From assembly GCA_023435435.1 (NCBI GenBank), contig JAEYRW010000124.1:1-26715 (forward strand): a stretch of DNA of 26,715 nucleotides. Reading direction: 5' to 3'. This document shows, piece after piece, positions 7,848 through 13,863 of this stretch (position 1 is the stretch's first letter; each line of letters opens with the position of its first letter). This DNA is from Bacillota bacterium. Lineage in GTDB: Bacteria; Bacillota; Clostridia; Christensenellales; Aristaeellaceae. The position numbers and the translations under genes are program-made. The notes beneath the pieces were generated by a model, which saw only the letters and a list, made by a program, of their open reading frames with translations, ran no database searches and had not been told where the DNA came from.

Positions 7848-8198
7848 TCACCTCTCGATCTCTTTCATGCGCCTGAGCGCCTCTTTCGCCGCCGGGACAT
7901 CGCCCGCCTCCAGCAACCCGAGGCAGAAATCCGCCTCCCGGGTGAGCCGGTCGTACCGGTCCATGAGTCCCAGCTGCCCTTCAAATTCCGCAAGTTTTTT
8001 TTCCGCCTTGGCAACTGCGTCGTACACACCCTGCCGGGTGAGCGGCTTTCCGGCCTCGCCCATGGCCTGGGCGATTTCCGCCAGTGACAAATCCTCTTCA
8101 CAGTACATGCGCAGAAGCTCCCGCCTGTGCGCCGTCAAAAGCGGCCCGTAAAAATCAAGGAGCCGGGCGAGCCGGATCTTTTTCGCAAGCTCGTCCAT
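7848..8198 (-). CDS. ylxM: YlxM/p13-like SRP-associated DNA-binding protein
   Basis: A 116-residue protein of the UPF0122/YlxM family, which is linked with ffh across Bacillota and reported to stimulate SRP function. It is predicted all-helical with a sigma-70 region-4-like helix-turn-helix: LLDFYGPLLTAHRR, then EEDLSLAEIAQAMG and TRQGVYDAVAKAEKKL. ATG at 8198 has GGAGGGG 6-8 nt upstream, so it is preferred over an upstream in-frame start at 8219. It is the first gene of the operon. Confidence 0.93.
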   Translation of the reverse strand: MDELAKKIRLARLLDFYGPLLTAHRRELLRMYCEEDLSLAEIAQAMGEAGKPLTRQGVYDAVAKAEKKLAEFEGQLGLMDRYDRLTREADFCLGLLEAGDVPAAKEALRRMKEIER

Positions 8199-8232
8199 GG
8201 AAACCCCTCCGTCAAGCAAATCAGCTTTACAC

Positions 8233-8262
8233 AGTATATCACGCGCCAGATAGCCGCGTCAA
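8233..8262 (-). promoter_or_regulatory. Sigma-A promoter of the ylxM-ffh operon
   Basis: On the minus strand TTGACG (8257-8262) and TATACT (8233-8238) are separated by 18 bp. The predicted start is near 8226, giving a leader of about 28 nt before the ylxM ATG. No other promoter of this quality is visible for the operon. Confidence 0.75.
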
Positions 8263-8277
8263 GTTAAAACACTTGAC
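8258..8277. promoter_or_regulatory. Palindrome overlapping the ylxM operon -35 box
   Basis: A perfect 7-bp inverted repeat, GTCAAGT-taaaac-ACTTGAC. One arm covers most of the -35 hexamer of the ylxM promoter. The geometry suits a dimeric regulator that would block RNA polymerase. No regulator gene lies next to it, so the binding protein is unknown. Confidence 0.4.
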
Positions 8278-8285
8278 ACACATCC

Positions 8286-8405
8286 GGATCGCCCGGGGCT
8301 GGGCCCCCGGGCGATCCGACGGAAAAATGATTATTTTACCTTCTCCAGTATGGGATTCCAAAGGGCCGGTGGCCCTTTGGCGGGAGCTCGAGGGCAGCGC
8401 CCTCG
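8286..8405. repeat. Intergenic hairpin repeat, copy B
   Basis: Three hairpins in a row. Stem 1 is 13 bp (8286-8317: GGATCGCCCGGGG and its complement). Stem 2 is 10 bp, CCAAAGGGCC/GGCCCTTTGG with a 3-nt loop (8358-8380). Stem 3 is CGAGGGC/GCCCTCG (8389-8405). It shares the spacer GACGGA-A-AA and the GGGATTCC lead-in with the other copies. It lies between the 3' end of the TIM-barrel gene and the ylxM promoter, so it may insulate the two units. No ORF is supported here. Confidence 0.75.
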
Positions 8406-8408
8406 CCG

Positions 8409-9314
8409 TCACCCTTCAATCTTTTTTGCAAAGAGCCGCCCGACCGCCCCCAGGAACGTGAGCGCCTCGGCGGCGAGATCGTCGTCGATGACGTTCATGG
8501 CGTTGAAGGTTTCAAAGGAGAGCGCGCCTTTGTAGCCCGCGTCGCGCAGGCCGCGCGTGAAGCGGTCCCAGTCGAGGACGCCCATGTAGGGGAAGAGGTG
8601 CTGGTCAGAGATGCCGTTGTTGTCGTGGACGTGGAGGGTTTCGAGTCGGGGGCCGAGGTCGAGAATCGCCTGATAAATGTCCTTCCCAACGAGGAGCGCG
8701 TGGCCGGTGTCGAGGCAGAAGGCGAAGACTTTTTCGCCGGCGATTTCGTTGAGGCGGTCGATGTAGCGGTCAGCCTCAGCCATGTCTGCGCAGCAGGCCG
8801 CATAGATTTTCCCGCCGTGGCCGGTGAACATGTTCTCGAGGCAGACGGTGACGCCGTAGTGTTTCGCGGCGGGGATGAGCGCGGAATACCCTTCGATGTT
8901 GGCGTTCCATTCGTCCGCGGGGGAAAGCCTGTCGTCGTAGCCGAAGAAGAACGGATGCACGATCAGGTATTTGCAGGAGAAAAACGCCGCCGCGCGGATG
9001 CATGCCTTGATGGCCTTAAGGACGTAGGCGCTGCCCGCCTCATTTTTGACCAGGCTCGGGAACGGCGCGTGCATCTGCAAAATCTCGACGCCGTGGCGTT
9101 CCGCGGCCTCCTTGTAGGGCCGCATGGCCTCAATGAGCGCCTCCTCGCCCGCGTCGTAGAGCGGGACGGTGCCGCCCGTCCGGATCACGTCGCCGGGAAG
9201 TGTCTGGTCGATGTTGAAGTCCACGCCGTCGAAGCCCGCCGCGCGGATCATCCGGAAGCCTTCGTCGATCCCGTATTTTTCAAGGATCGACCCGGTCTGC
9301 ACACACAATTTCAT
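8409..9314 (-). CDS. Sugar phosphate isomerase/epimerase-like TIM-barrel protein
   Basis: A 301-residue protein of the xylose isomerase-like (AP_endonuc_2) superfamily. Metal-ligand segments appear in the usual order: MHAPFPS, LIVHPFFFG, VCLENMF (Glu), CLDTGHA (Asp, His), LHVHDN (His) and LSFETF (Glu). Such proteins isomerise or epimerise sugars and inositols (IolE, KguE, tagatose epimerases) or act as endonuclease IV; the pattern fits the sugar branch, but the substrate is unknown. ATG at 9314 has AAGGAGG 8 nt upstream, whereas the longer frame from 9395 has none. It is a single gene, divergent from the CrtO-like gene. Confidence 0.88.
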   Translation of the reverse strand: MKLCVQTGSILEKYGIDEGFRMIRAAGFDGVDFNIDQTLPGDVIRTGGTVPLYDAGEEALIEAMRPYKEAAERHGVEILQMHAPFPSLVKNEAGSAYVLKAIKACIRAAAFFSCKYLIVHPFFFGYDDRLSPADEWNANIEGYSALIPAAKHYGVTVCLENMFTGHGGKIYAACCADMAEADRYIDRLNEIAGEKVFAFCLDTGHALLVGKDIYQAILDLGPRLETLHVHDNNGISDQHLFPYMGVLDWDRFTRGLRDAGYKGALSFETFNAMNVIDDDLAAEALTFLGAVGRLFAKKIEG

Positions 9315-9346
9315 TTCTCGGTTCCTCCTTCGTAAGCTCCGGGGAT

Positions 9347-9375
9347 ATTTTATCGCGTTCCCGACGGAAAAGCAA
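9347..9375 (-). promoter_or_regulatory. Sigma-A promoter of the TIM-barrel gene
   Basis: On the minus strand TTGCTT (9370-9375) and TAAAAT (9347-9352) are separated by 17 bp, placing the start of transcription about 25 nt before the ATG. Confidence 0.6.
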
Positions 9376-9394
9376 TGCAAGGAAGCGCCATTCA

Positions 9395-9403
9395 TGTTAT
9401 AAT
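9395..9403 (+). promoter_or_regulatory. Extended -10 promoter of the CrtO-like/PHP pair
   Basis: TGTTATAAT is a perfect TATAAT (9398-9403) preceded by the TGn extension. No good -35 box is present (ATGCAA at the right distance), which is acceptable for extended -10 promoters. It lies 34 bp upstream of the CrtO-like start codon. Confidence 0.55.
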
Positions 9404-9436
9404 GAGATCTACGGACGCAATGGGGGGTGCCTATCT

Positions 9437-9946
9437 ATGTTCAAACGGCTCATACGCGGTTTTCCCGGCGTTTTTCTGGACGCCGTCTTGATCGCCACTG
9501 TGGGCGGGTTCATTTCCTTCGCCATCGGCCAGTCTCTGCCGCGCAGATGGTTCGACTTCGACGCCTTTCCCTATCGCGATTTCGGCTGGGAAAAGAAGGG
9601 CAAAATCTATAACAGCGTGCGCGTGCACGACTGGAAGGACTGGGTGCCGGACATGAGCCGGTTCGTGCCCTTCATGGTCAAAAAGAAGGCCGCCCTCGCA
9701 AGGACGCCGGAGGCCATGGCACGGCTCATCAAGGAAACGTGCGTCGCGGAAGTGGTGCACTGGGGGCTCATCGCCGTCGTGTCGCCCATGATCGCGTGCG
9801 CCTCCGGCGGGGCGCTGGGCGTGGCACTGGGCACCGCCTACGGCGTGGGGAACCTCTCATTCGTCATCATCCAGCGCTACAACAGGCCGCGCCTGCGCGA
9901 AATACTTACCCGTATGGAGGAAAGAAAAAATCGTGATTCTCGTTGA
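9437..9946 (+). CDS. CrtO-like membrane acyltransferase family protein
   Basis: A 169-residue membrane protein related to glycosyl-4,4'-diaponeurosporenoate acyltransferase (CrtO of the staphyloxanthin pathway). Supporting features are an N-terminal hydrophobic segment (about 10-33), the central VRVHDWKDWVPD motif, a second hydrophobic stretch (about 107-135), and a C-terminal RYNRPRLREIL segment. Family members are often found without carotenoid genes, and none is visible here, so the acceptor is unknown; a membrane glycolipid is one possibility. The frame overlaps the following PHP gene by 14 bp, suggesting a two-gene operon with coupled translation. Confidence 0.75.
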   Translation: MFKRLIRGFPGVFLDAVLIATVGGFISFAIGQSLPRRWFDFDAFPYRDFGWEKKGKIYNSVRVHDWKDWVPDMSRFVPFMVKKKAALARTPEAMARLIKETCVAEVVHWGLIAVVSPMIACASGGALGVALGTAYGVGNLSFVIIQRYNRPRLREILTRMEERKNRDSR

Positions 9947-10811
9947 TTCGGCAAAGAAATACTACAAGGGCAACATGCACGTACATACCACCGTCAGCGA
10001 CGGCAAAAAGAGCTACGATGAATGCCTCTCCGTCTATCAAACCCTCGGGTATGATTTCCTCGCCGTCACAGACCATTGGAAACTGAACAAGGAATCGCGG
10101 ACGGGCGACATGCTCGTGCTGCGCGGCACGGAGTACGATTTCGACGTCCCGGGCCAGGCGCTGCACATTGTGGCCGTGTTCCCGGACGGCGCAGAACCCG
10201 GCGTCGCGCGCGGAGACGACCCTGACGAAGCCATCGCCCGCATCAACGATGCCGGCGGCGCGGCCATCCTCGCGCATCCCGCGTGGTCCATGAACACCAT
10301 GGAGGTCATGCTGAAGCTGGGCGACGTCTGCGGCGCGGAGGTGTTCAACGCGGTCTCCGGCTTCCCGTGGGGGAACGACAGGGCGCACTCCGGCACCCAG
10401 CTCGACATTTGCGCCAACCACGGGCGGCTGTTTGGCTTCGCGGCGGGGGATGATACCCATCACTATGCCGGGGAGCCCGGTTCGGGCTTTACCATGGTAT
10501 GCGCGGAGGAACTGACGGCGGAGGCCATCATCGGCGCGCTCAAGCGCGGGGAATACTACGCCTCCCAAGGCCCGGAAATTAAACGCGCCGAACTGGACGA
10601 AGGCGCGGGCATCTACCGCGTGGAATGCTCGCCCGTCAGCCGCATCGCGTTTTACTCGAACCTCCCGTGGTCGCCCGGGCGCTGCCTCAACGGCGAAGGA
10701 ATGACGGAGGGAGAATACCGTCTCGGCCCTGAAAAGGGGGAGCGCTGGGTCCGGTGCGAGGTGATCGACGGGATGGGCCGCCGGGCGTGGGTTTCGCCGG
10801 CGCGGATTTAG
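9933..10811 (+). CDS. PHP-domain phosphoesterase
   Basis: A 292-residue PHP (polymerase and histidinol phosphatase) superfamily hydrolase. Metal-binding motifs are NMHVHTTVSDG (His16, His18), FLAVTDH (Asp47, His48), RGTEYDF (Glu), ILAHPAW (His) and FAAGDDTHH (Asp, His). It resembles CehA/McbA-type stand-alone PHP proteins that hydrolyse phosphoesters, using a multi-metal site. The start is GTG at 9933 with GGAGG 12 nt upstream, inside the end of the CrtO-like gene. The C-terminal 70 residues (about 220-292) look like a small beta-rich appended domain. Substrate is unknown. Confidence 0.85.
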   Translation: MILVDSAKKYYKGNMHVHTTVSDGKKSYDECLSVYQTLGYDFLAVTDHWKLNKESRTGDMLVLRGTEYDFDVPGQALHIVAVFPDGAEPGVARGDDPDEAIARINDAGGAAILAHPAWSMNTMEVMLKLGDVCGAEVFNAVSGFPWGNDRAHSGTQLDICANHGRLFGFAAGDDTHHYAGEPGSGFTMVCAEELTAEAIIGALKRGEYYASQGPEIKRAELDEGAGIYRVECSPVSRIAFYSNLPWSPGRCLNGEGMTEGEYRLGPEKGERWVRCEVIDGMGRRAWVSPARI

Positions 10812-10836
10812 GGATTTTATTTTATGCTGCGCATGT

Positions 10837-10864
10837 CAAGCGCCCGCCTTCCGGCGGGCGCTTG
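10837..10864. terminator. Hairpin between convergent PHP and MerR genes
   Basis: A perfect 12-bp stem, CAAGCGCCCGCC / GGCGGGCGCTTG, with loop TTCC, 25 bp after the PHP stop. Neither side has a proper U-tract, so it is a likely but not textbook terminator. It also marks the boundary between GC-rich and AT-rich DNA. Confidence 0.6.
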
Positions 10865-10935
10865 CTGGATATCGATGTATTGAAATTTGACAACTTGTAT
10901 AGAAGTATCGTTTCGGTCGCTGATTATCATCTTCA

Positions 10936-11802
10936 TCAAACACAAAAGAGCCAGCCGTTATTGAATTTATCCCTTACCAACGCTGAAAGTGATGTCCAGT
11001 GCCAATCCGTGTGAAGCGAGTAATCTGTTCCTTCTTGTGTTAACGCATCATATGCTTTTCGAAGCTCTTCCTCTGTTGAAAAACGTATACAGCAACAACT
11101 GTTGCCCTCTGCAGGTTTGTCGTTCGATTGCATGAATATTCCCAAGCCAAATATGTTTATATTTATACCAATCCACCCCGGTAAATCTGGTATCGTATCT
11201 TCGGATGTTTTTTCCGCTCCGAACGCTTCGCAGTACAACTCGCAGGCTTCAAGAACAGCTTCTTTGCTTCCCAAATTGAATATCAAGTAAAAGTACGAGT
11301 GTTTTTTTACGATTTCAGGGGTCAGTGATAATTTTTCCGCGACATCCATTAACCGATTTACATTCGCCGCATTTCCATCATAGTCCACATTGACAAGCTG
11401 TGTTTCTATCTCTTTCGCCTTTTCATAAAGCAGCTTGACATCGGATTCCTTACCGAAATCGGATTGCTTGATTTGACGGATGAAATCCAAAACGATCTCT
11501 TTGAGTTCGTGTAAGAGAGATACTTCTTCGTCGATGGCATCGACTTTTTTTCCGAGCACTTCTAAAACGACAGTAGAACCTGGCGTGTTAAAAATGTGTT
11601 GGATATCCTTAATGCTGATGTTCAATTTACGAAGGATTAAGATCTGTTCCAACCGTTGTACGGCAGTACCATCATACAACCTGTATGCGTAATCGTCGCT
11701 TCTGGTGCTTGTGATAAGTCCCATATCCTCATAGTAACGCAAGGTTCGGGCGGATATGTCGTACTTGCTGGACATATCTTTTATTTTAATAAGATCGTTC
11801 AT
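10936..11802 (-). CDS. MerR-family regulator with C-terminal VOC/PhnB-like domain
   Basis: A 288-residue regulator. The MerR winged helix is at about 4-72 (ISARTLRYYEDMGLI, YRLYDGTAVQRLEQI), followed by a coiled dimerisation helix (about 75-125). The C-terminal domain (about 150-288) resembles PhnB/glyoxalase-like VOC proteins: YFYLIFNLGSKEAVLEACELY, FGLGIFMQSND, and the terminal HWTSLSALVRDKFNNGWLF. It probably senses a small molecule through that domain and untwists a long-spacer promoter. AGGAGG lies 6-7 nt before the ATG. The gene is much poorer in GC than its neighbours, suggesting acquisition by transfer. No obvious target gene other than itself lies nearby. Confidence 0.85.
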   Translation of the reverse strand: MNDLIKIKDMSSKYDISARTLRYYEDMGLITSTRSDDYAYRLYDGTAVQRLEQILILRKLNISIKDIQHIFNTPGSTVVLEVLGKKVDAIDEEVSLLHELKEIVLDFIRQIKQSDFGKESDVKLLYEKAKEIETQLVNVDYDGNAANVNRLMDVAEKLSLTPEIVKKHSYFYLIFNLGSKEAVLEACELYCEAFGAEKTSEDTIPDLPGWIGININIFGLGIFMQSNDKPAEGNSCCCIRFSTEEELRKAYDALTQEGTDYSLHTDWHWTSLSALVRDKFNNGWLFCV

Positions 11803-11832
11803 AAAGAACCTCCTCGCCGTGGGAATAAAGCC

Positions 11833-11863
11833 AGTTTACACGCTTCCCCAACGGCAGAGTCAA
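11833..11863 (-). promoter_or_regulatory. MerR-type promoter with 19-bp spacer
   Basis: On the minus strand TTGACT (11858-11863) and TAAACT (11833-11838) are separated by 19 bp, the over-long spacer typical of promoters activated by MerR-family proteins. The spacer has an imperfect dyad (CTGCC-gtt-GGGGAAG). It drives the merR gene itself, implying autoregulation. Confidence 0.65.
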
Positions 11864-11971
11864 GGGAAAAATGATATAATATATAAACCGCAGTTTGAAA
11901 TCGCCTGATAAATTCCCGTTTATCACCGCCTAAATTGTACCAGATTCCCTGCCGTCTGTAAAGGCAACGCT

Positions 11972-12466
11972 TCACAGCCTCTTGGCAATCCCCGTCCTCT
12001 TGAGCGCCTGAAACAGCCCAAATCCCAGCACGTAGACAACCACCGCCTCGCCGAAAGCCACCGAAAGACAGGTCAGCGCCAGAACGCCCATTGAGAACGT
12101 CCCCTCGCCCATGACATAGAAAAAGTACACCACAGGTCCCACGACGAGCCCGTTCCAGACCACGGGCATCGAGAGCGCCGCCAGGGGTTTTCCGCGCAGC
12201 TTGCGGGTCAAAAGCGCCGCCACCAGCGTCGCGAGGGAGCCGAGCACCACGTCGAGCAGCACACCCCCGCCCAGCAGGTTCGCGATGAGACAGCCGACAA
12301 ACAGCCCCGGCACCGCCTCGGGCATGAGAAGGGGCAGCGCCGTCAGCGCCTCCGCCACGCGGAACTGTACCTGGCCGAAGCTGATGGGCTGAAAGGCAAG
12401 GGTGAGCGCCGCGTACAGCGCCGCGATGACCGCCGCCTTTGTGAGAAACCTGACACCAAAACGCAT
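11972..12466 (-). CDS. queT: QueT-family queuosine precursor transporter
   Basis: A 164-residue integral membrane protein of the QueT (DUF988) family. It is the predicted substrate-binding S component of an energy-coupling-factor transporter for queuosine precursors such as preQ1. About five hydrophobic helices are visible. The N-terminal KAAVIAALYAALTL and the following FGQVQFRVAEALTALP and ANLLGG segments are typical. ATG at 12466 has GGAGG 6 nt upstream and is preferred to an upstream frame starting at 12499. The leader carries a preQ1-riboswitch-like structure, supporting the substrate assignment. ECF energising genes are not in the window. Confidence 0.88.
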   Translation of the reverse strand: MRFGVRFLTKAAVIAALYAALTLAFQPISFGQVQFRVAEALTALPLLMPEAVPGLFVGCLIANLLGGGVLLDVVLGSLATLVAALLTRKLRGKPLAALSMPVVWNGLVVGPVVYFFYVMGEGTFSMGVLALTCLSVAFGEAVVVYVLGFGLFQALKRTGIAKRL

Positions 12467-12571
12467 ATCGCGCCTCCATCCGGACAGCGCGACACCCAAA
12501 ACAAACTTACGCGCGTTTTCACGCGCACCTGGTTTTGTTTTTCGTCAGACAGGAGGGCCGCGAACTGTCTC
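12467..12571 (-). promoter_or_regulatory. Candidate preQ1-I-like riboswitch leader of queT
   Basis: Reading on the minus strand: a 6-bp stem AGACAG/CTGTCT (12565-12570 with 12547-12552) encloses a 12-nt loop starting TTCGC. An A-rich tail GACGAAAAACAAAACC (12546-12531) follows. This is the stem, TTC/TCGC loop and A-rich tail layout of class I preQ1 aptamers. Part of the tail can instead pair with TTTGTTTT (12505-12498), closing over a GCGCGT/ACGCGC hairpin (12511-12526). A last stem TCGCGC/GCGCGA (12487-12492 with 12468-12473) overlaps the edge of the GGAGG site, suggesting control of translation. The class call rests on resemblance plus the queT context. Confidence 0.55.
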
Positions 12572-12588
12572 TATTTGATTGTAGAGCC

Positions 12589-12594
12589 AGTATA
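12589..12594 (-). promoter_or_regulatory. Candidate -10 box of queT
   Basis: TATACT on the minus strand places a start near 12582, just before the aptamer-like stem. The -35 region (CAGCGA at 17 bp) is poor. The site overlaps the divergent riboflavin kinase promoter region. Confidence 0.4.
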
Positions 12595-12605
12595 CCGTTT
12601 CAAAG

Positions 12606-12634
12606 TTGACTTCGCTGTCCATTCAGATTATAAT
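12606..12634 (+). promoter_or_regulatory. Consensus sigma-A promoter of the riboflavin kinase gene
   Basis: TTGACT (12606-12611), a 17-bp spacer and a perfect TATAAT (12629-12634). The predicted start near 12641 lies downstream of the ATG-like codon at 12575, so the longer reading frame cannot be the translated one. Confidence 0.8.
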
Positions 12635-12676
12635 GAGCTTAATTTCAGAAATCCATTTACAGGAGTTAAGGACGCC

Positions 12677-13057
12677 GTGAATTTTAAACTGACCGGCACC
12701 GTCGCGGGCGGAAAGCGCATTGGCCGAAGGCTCGGCTTTCCCACCGCGAACGTCGAACCAGACCGTCCCTGCGCGTTGCCCGAAAACGGGGTGTACGTCG
12801 CCCGCATTTCGATTCCGGGGGAAGAAAGACCGCTTCTGTGCGTGGTCAGTCAGGGCATGCATCCCACCCTCCCCGAGGGAAAGGCCACCATCGAGGCATT
12901 TATCCTCGATTTTGACCGAGACATCTACGGCCAGGCGGTGGAGCTGGAATACCTGCGCTACCTGCGCCCGGAGTTTAAATTTGAGACGCTGGACGCGCTC
13001 GTCGCACAGATGAAGCGGGACGTCGAGGAAGCAAGGAAAACAATCGAAATTGATTGA
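12677..13057 (+). CDS. Stand-alone riboflavin kinase domain protein
   Basis: A 126-residue protein equal to the C-terminal riboflavin kinase half of bifunctional RibF, converting riboflavin to FMN with ATP. Visible signatures are GRRLGFPTAN (16-25; Thr23 and Asn25 bind Mg-ATP), NGVYVAR (37-43), the catalytic-base Glu73 in TIEAFILDFDRDIYG, and LRPEFKFETLDALVAQM. The N-terminal FMN adenylyltransferase half with its HxGH motif is absent. GTG at 12677 is chosen because the mapped promoter starts transcription at about 12641 and purine-rich AGGAG/AAGGA lies upstream. It is divergent from queT. A separate full-length RibF elsewhere in the genome cannot be excluded. Confidence 0.87.
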   Translation: MNFKLTGTVAGGKRIGRRLGFPTANVEPDRPCALPENGVYVARISIPGEERPLLCVVSQGMHPTLPEGKATIEAFILDFDRDIYGQAVELEYLRYLRPEFKFETLDALVAQMKRDVEEARKTIEID

Positions 13058-13088
13058 ATTTATATAATTAAATCGAACTCGATTGAAT
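13043..13088. repeat. Imperfect direct repeat at the end of the riboflavin kinase gene and the satD promoter
   Basis: Two 17-bp units of the form ATCGAA-nnn-GATTGAAT at 13043-13059 and 13072-13088, 29 bp apart, differ only in the central three bases. The second unit contains the -35 box of the satD promoter. It could be a regulator binding site. Confidence 0.4.
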
Positions 13089-13111
13089 GATGGCCTGCGT
13101 TGTGGTATGAT
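13083..13111 (+). promoter_or_regulatory. Promoter of the satD operon
   Basis: TTGAAT (13083-13088), a 17-bp spacer and TATGAT (13106-13111) with a TGG extension. The predicted start is near 13118, leaving a very short leader of about 6-12 nt before the start codon. Confidence 0.6.
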
Positions 13112-13123
13112 GGTCGCGAGGTG

Positions 13124-13858
13124 ATGGGCGTGGCCTACTTTGTGCTGATGATCGATCTGAAGGACTCGAAGAAAATGGACGGGGACGCGCGCCGGGAAAG
13201 TCAGGCGCGGTTGAAGCGAGCAAAGAACGCGGTCAACAGGTTTCTTGCGGGGACGGCGCGTCTGGAATTTTCCTCCGGCGACAGTCTGCAGGGCCATACG
13301 GATGACGCCGCCCTCGCGCTGCGCATTTGCCTGCTGGTCGTCTTTCTCATGCATCCCTACGAGATGCATTGCGGAATCGGCATGGGGGAAATTTACGTGC
13401 TGGACGAGGAGGGCACCAACGCCAGCGACGGTCCGGCGTATCACGATGCGGTGAATGCCCTCGGGCAGTCGAAAAAGCAAGCGCGGGAGCTCGTCGTTCA
13501 CGCCGGAAGCAATGTCGACGCGCTGATCAACTGCCTTCTTTCATCGGTTCAGATGATCCGTGGGAACAATACCGAAAAGCAAAACCTGTACGTGGCATTT
13601 CTCGTCATCGCTTCGCTGTCGAGGCTCGACGCGGAAATGATGGCCGCGGTGCGTTTCCTGTTTGGCGAGGACGTCCTTCCGCCGGATTTGACGGCGGGCG
13701 ACGAAAAGGACCTCAAGAATTTCACGGTTCAGTATTTCCATCATCTTTTCGGAACGACGGCGCAGAACGTCTACGCAATGCTCAAAAAATCAAACGCGGA
13801 ATTCATTGCAGAAGCTTACCATACATGCATTCGCTACCTGACAGATTACGGGAGGTGA
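13124..13858 (+). CDS. SatD family protein
   Basis: A 244-residue soluble protein of the SatD family, named from the Streptococcus mutans satCDE acid-tolerance operon and usually paired with a DUF3307 membrane protein. N-terminal features are FVLMIDLKDSKKM (a conserved Asp next to Ser-Lys-Lys), FSSGDSLQG (about 50-58), a MHCGIGMGEIYVL strand-loop, and the ASDGPAYHDAVNAL segment. The spacing of acidic and glycine motifs recalls class III nucleotide cyclases, but this is only inferred. The remaining 100 residues are helical (about 150-244). ATG at 13124 is used; GTG at 13130 has a better spacing (8 nt) from GAGG and is a real alternative. Confidence 0.8.
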   Translation: MGVAYFVLMIDLKDSKKMDGDARRESQARLKRAKNAVNRFLAGTARLEFSSGDSLQGHTDDAALALRICLLVVFLMHPYEMHCGIGMGEIYVLDEEGTNASDGPAYHDAVNALGQSKKQARELVVHAGSNVDALINCLLSSVQMIRGNNTEKQNLYVAFLVIASLSRLDAEMMAAVRFLFGEDVLPPDLTAGDEKDLKNFTVQYFHHLFGTTAQNVYAMLKKSNAEFIAEAYHTCIRYLTDYGR

Positions 13859-13863
13859 AACGA

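Noticed and set aside
8273..8278. Plus-strand TTGACA as a promoter
   Set aside because: No -10 element follows at 15-19 bp, and the sequence downstream is the GC-rich repeat hairpin. It is explained as one arm of the palindrome.
12575..12676. Upstream extension of the riboflavin kinase to 160 residues
   Set aside because: The predicted transcription start (about 12641) lies inside it, and the added 34 residues do not resemble the adenylyltransferase half of RibF.
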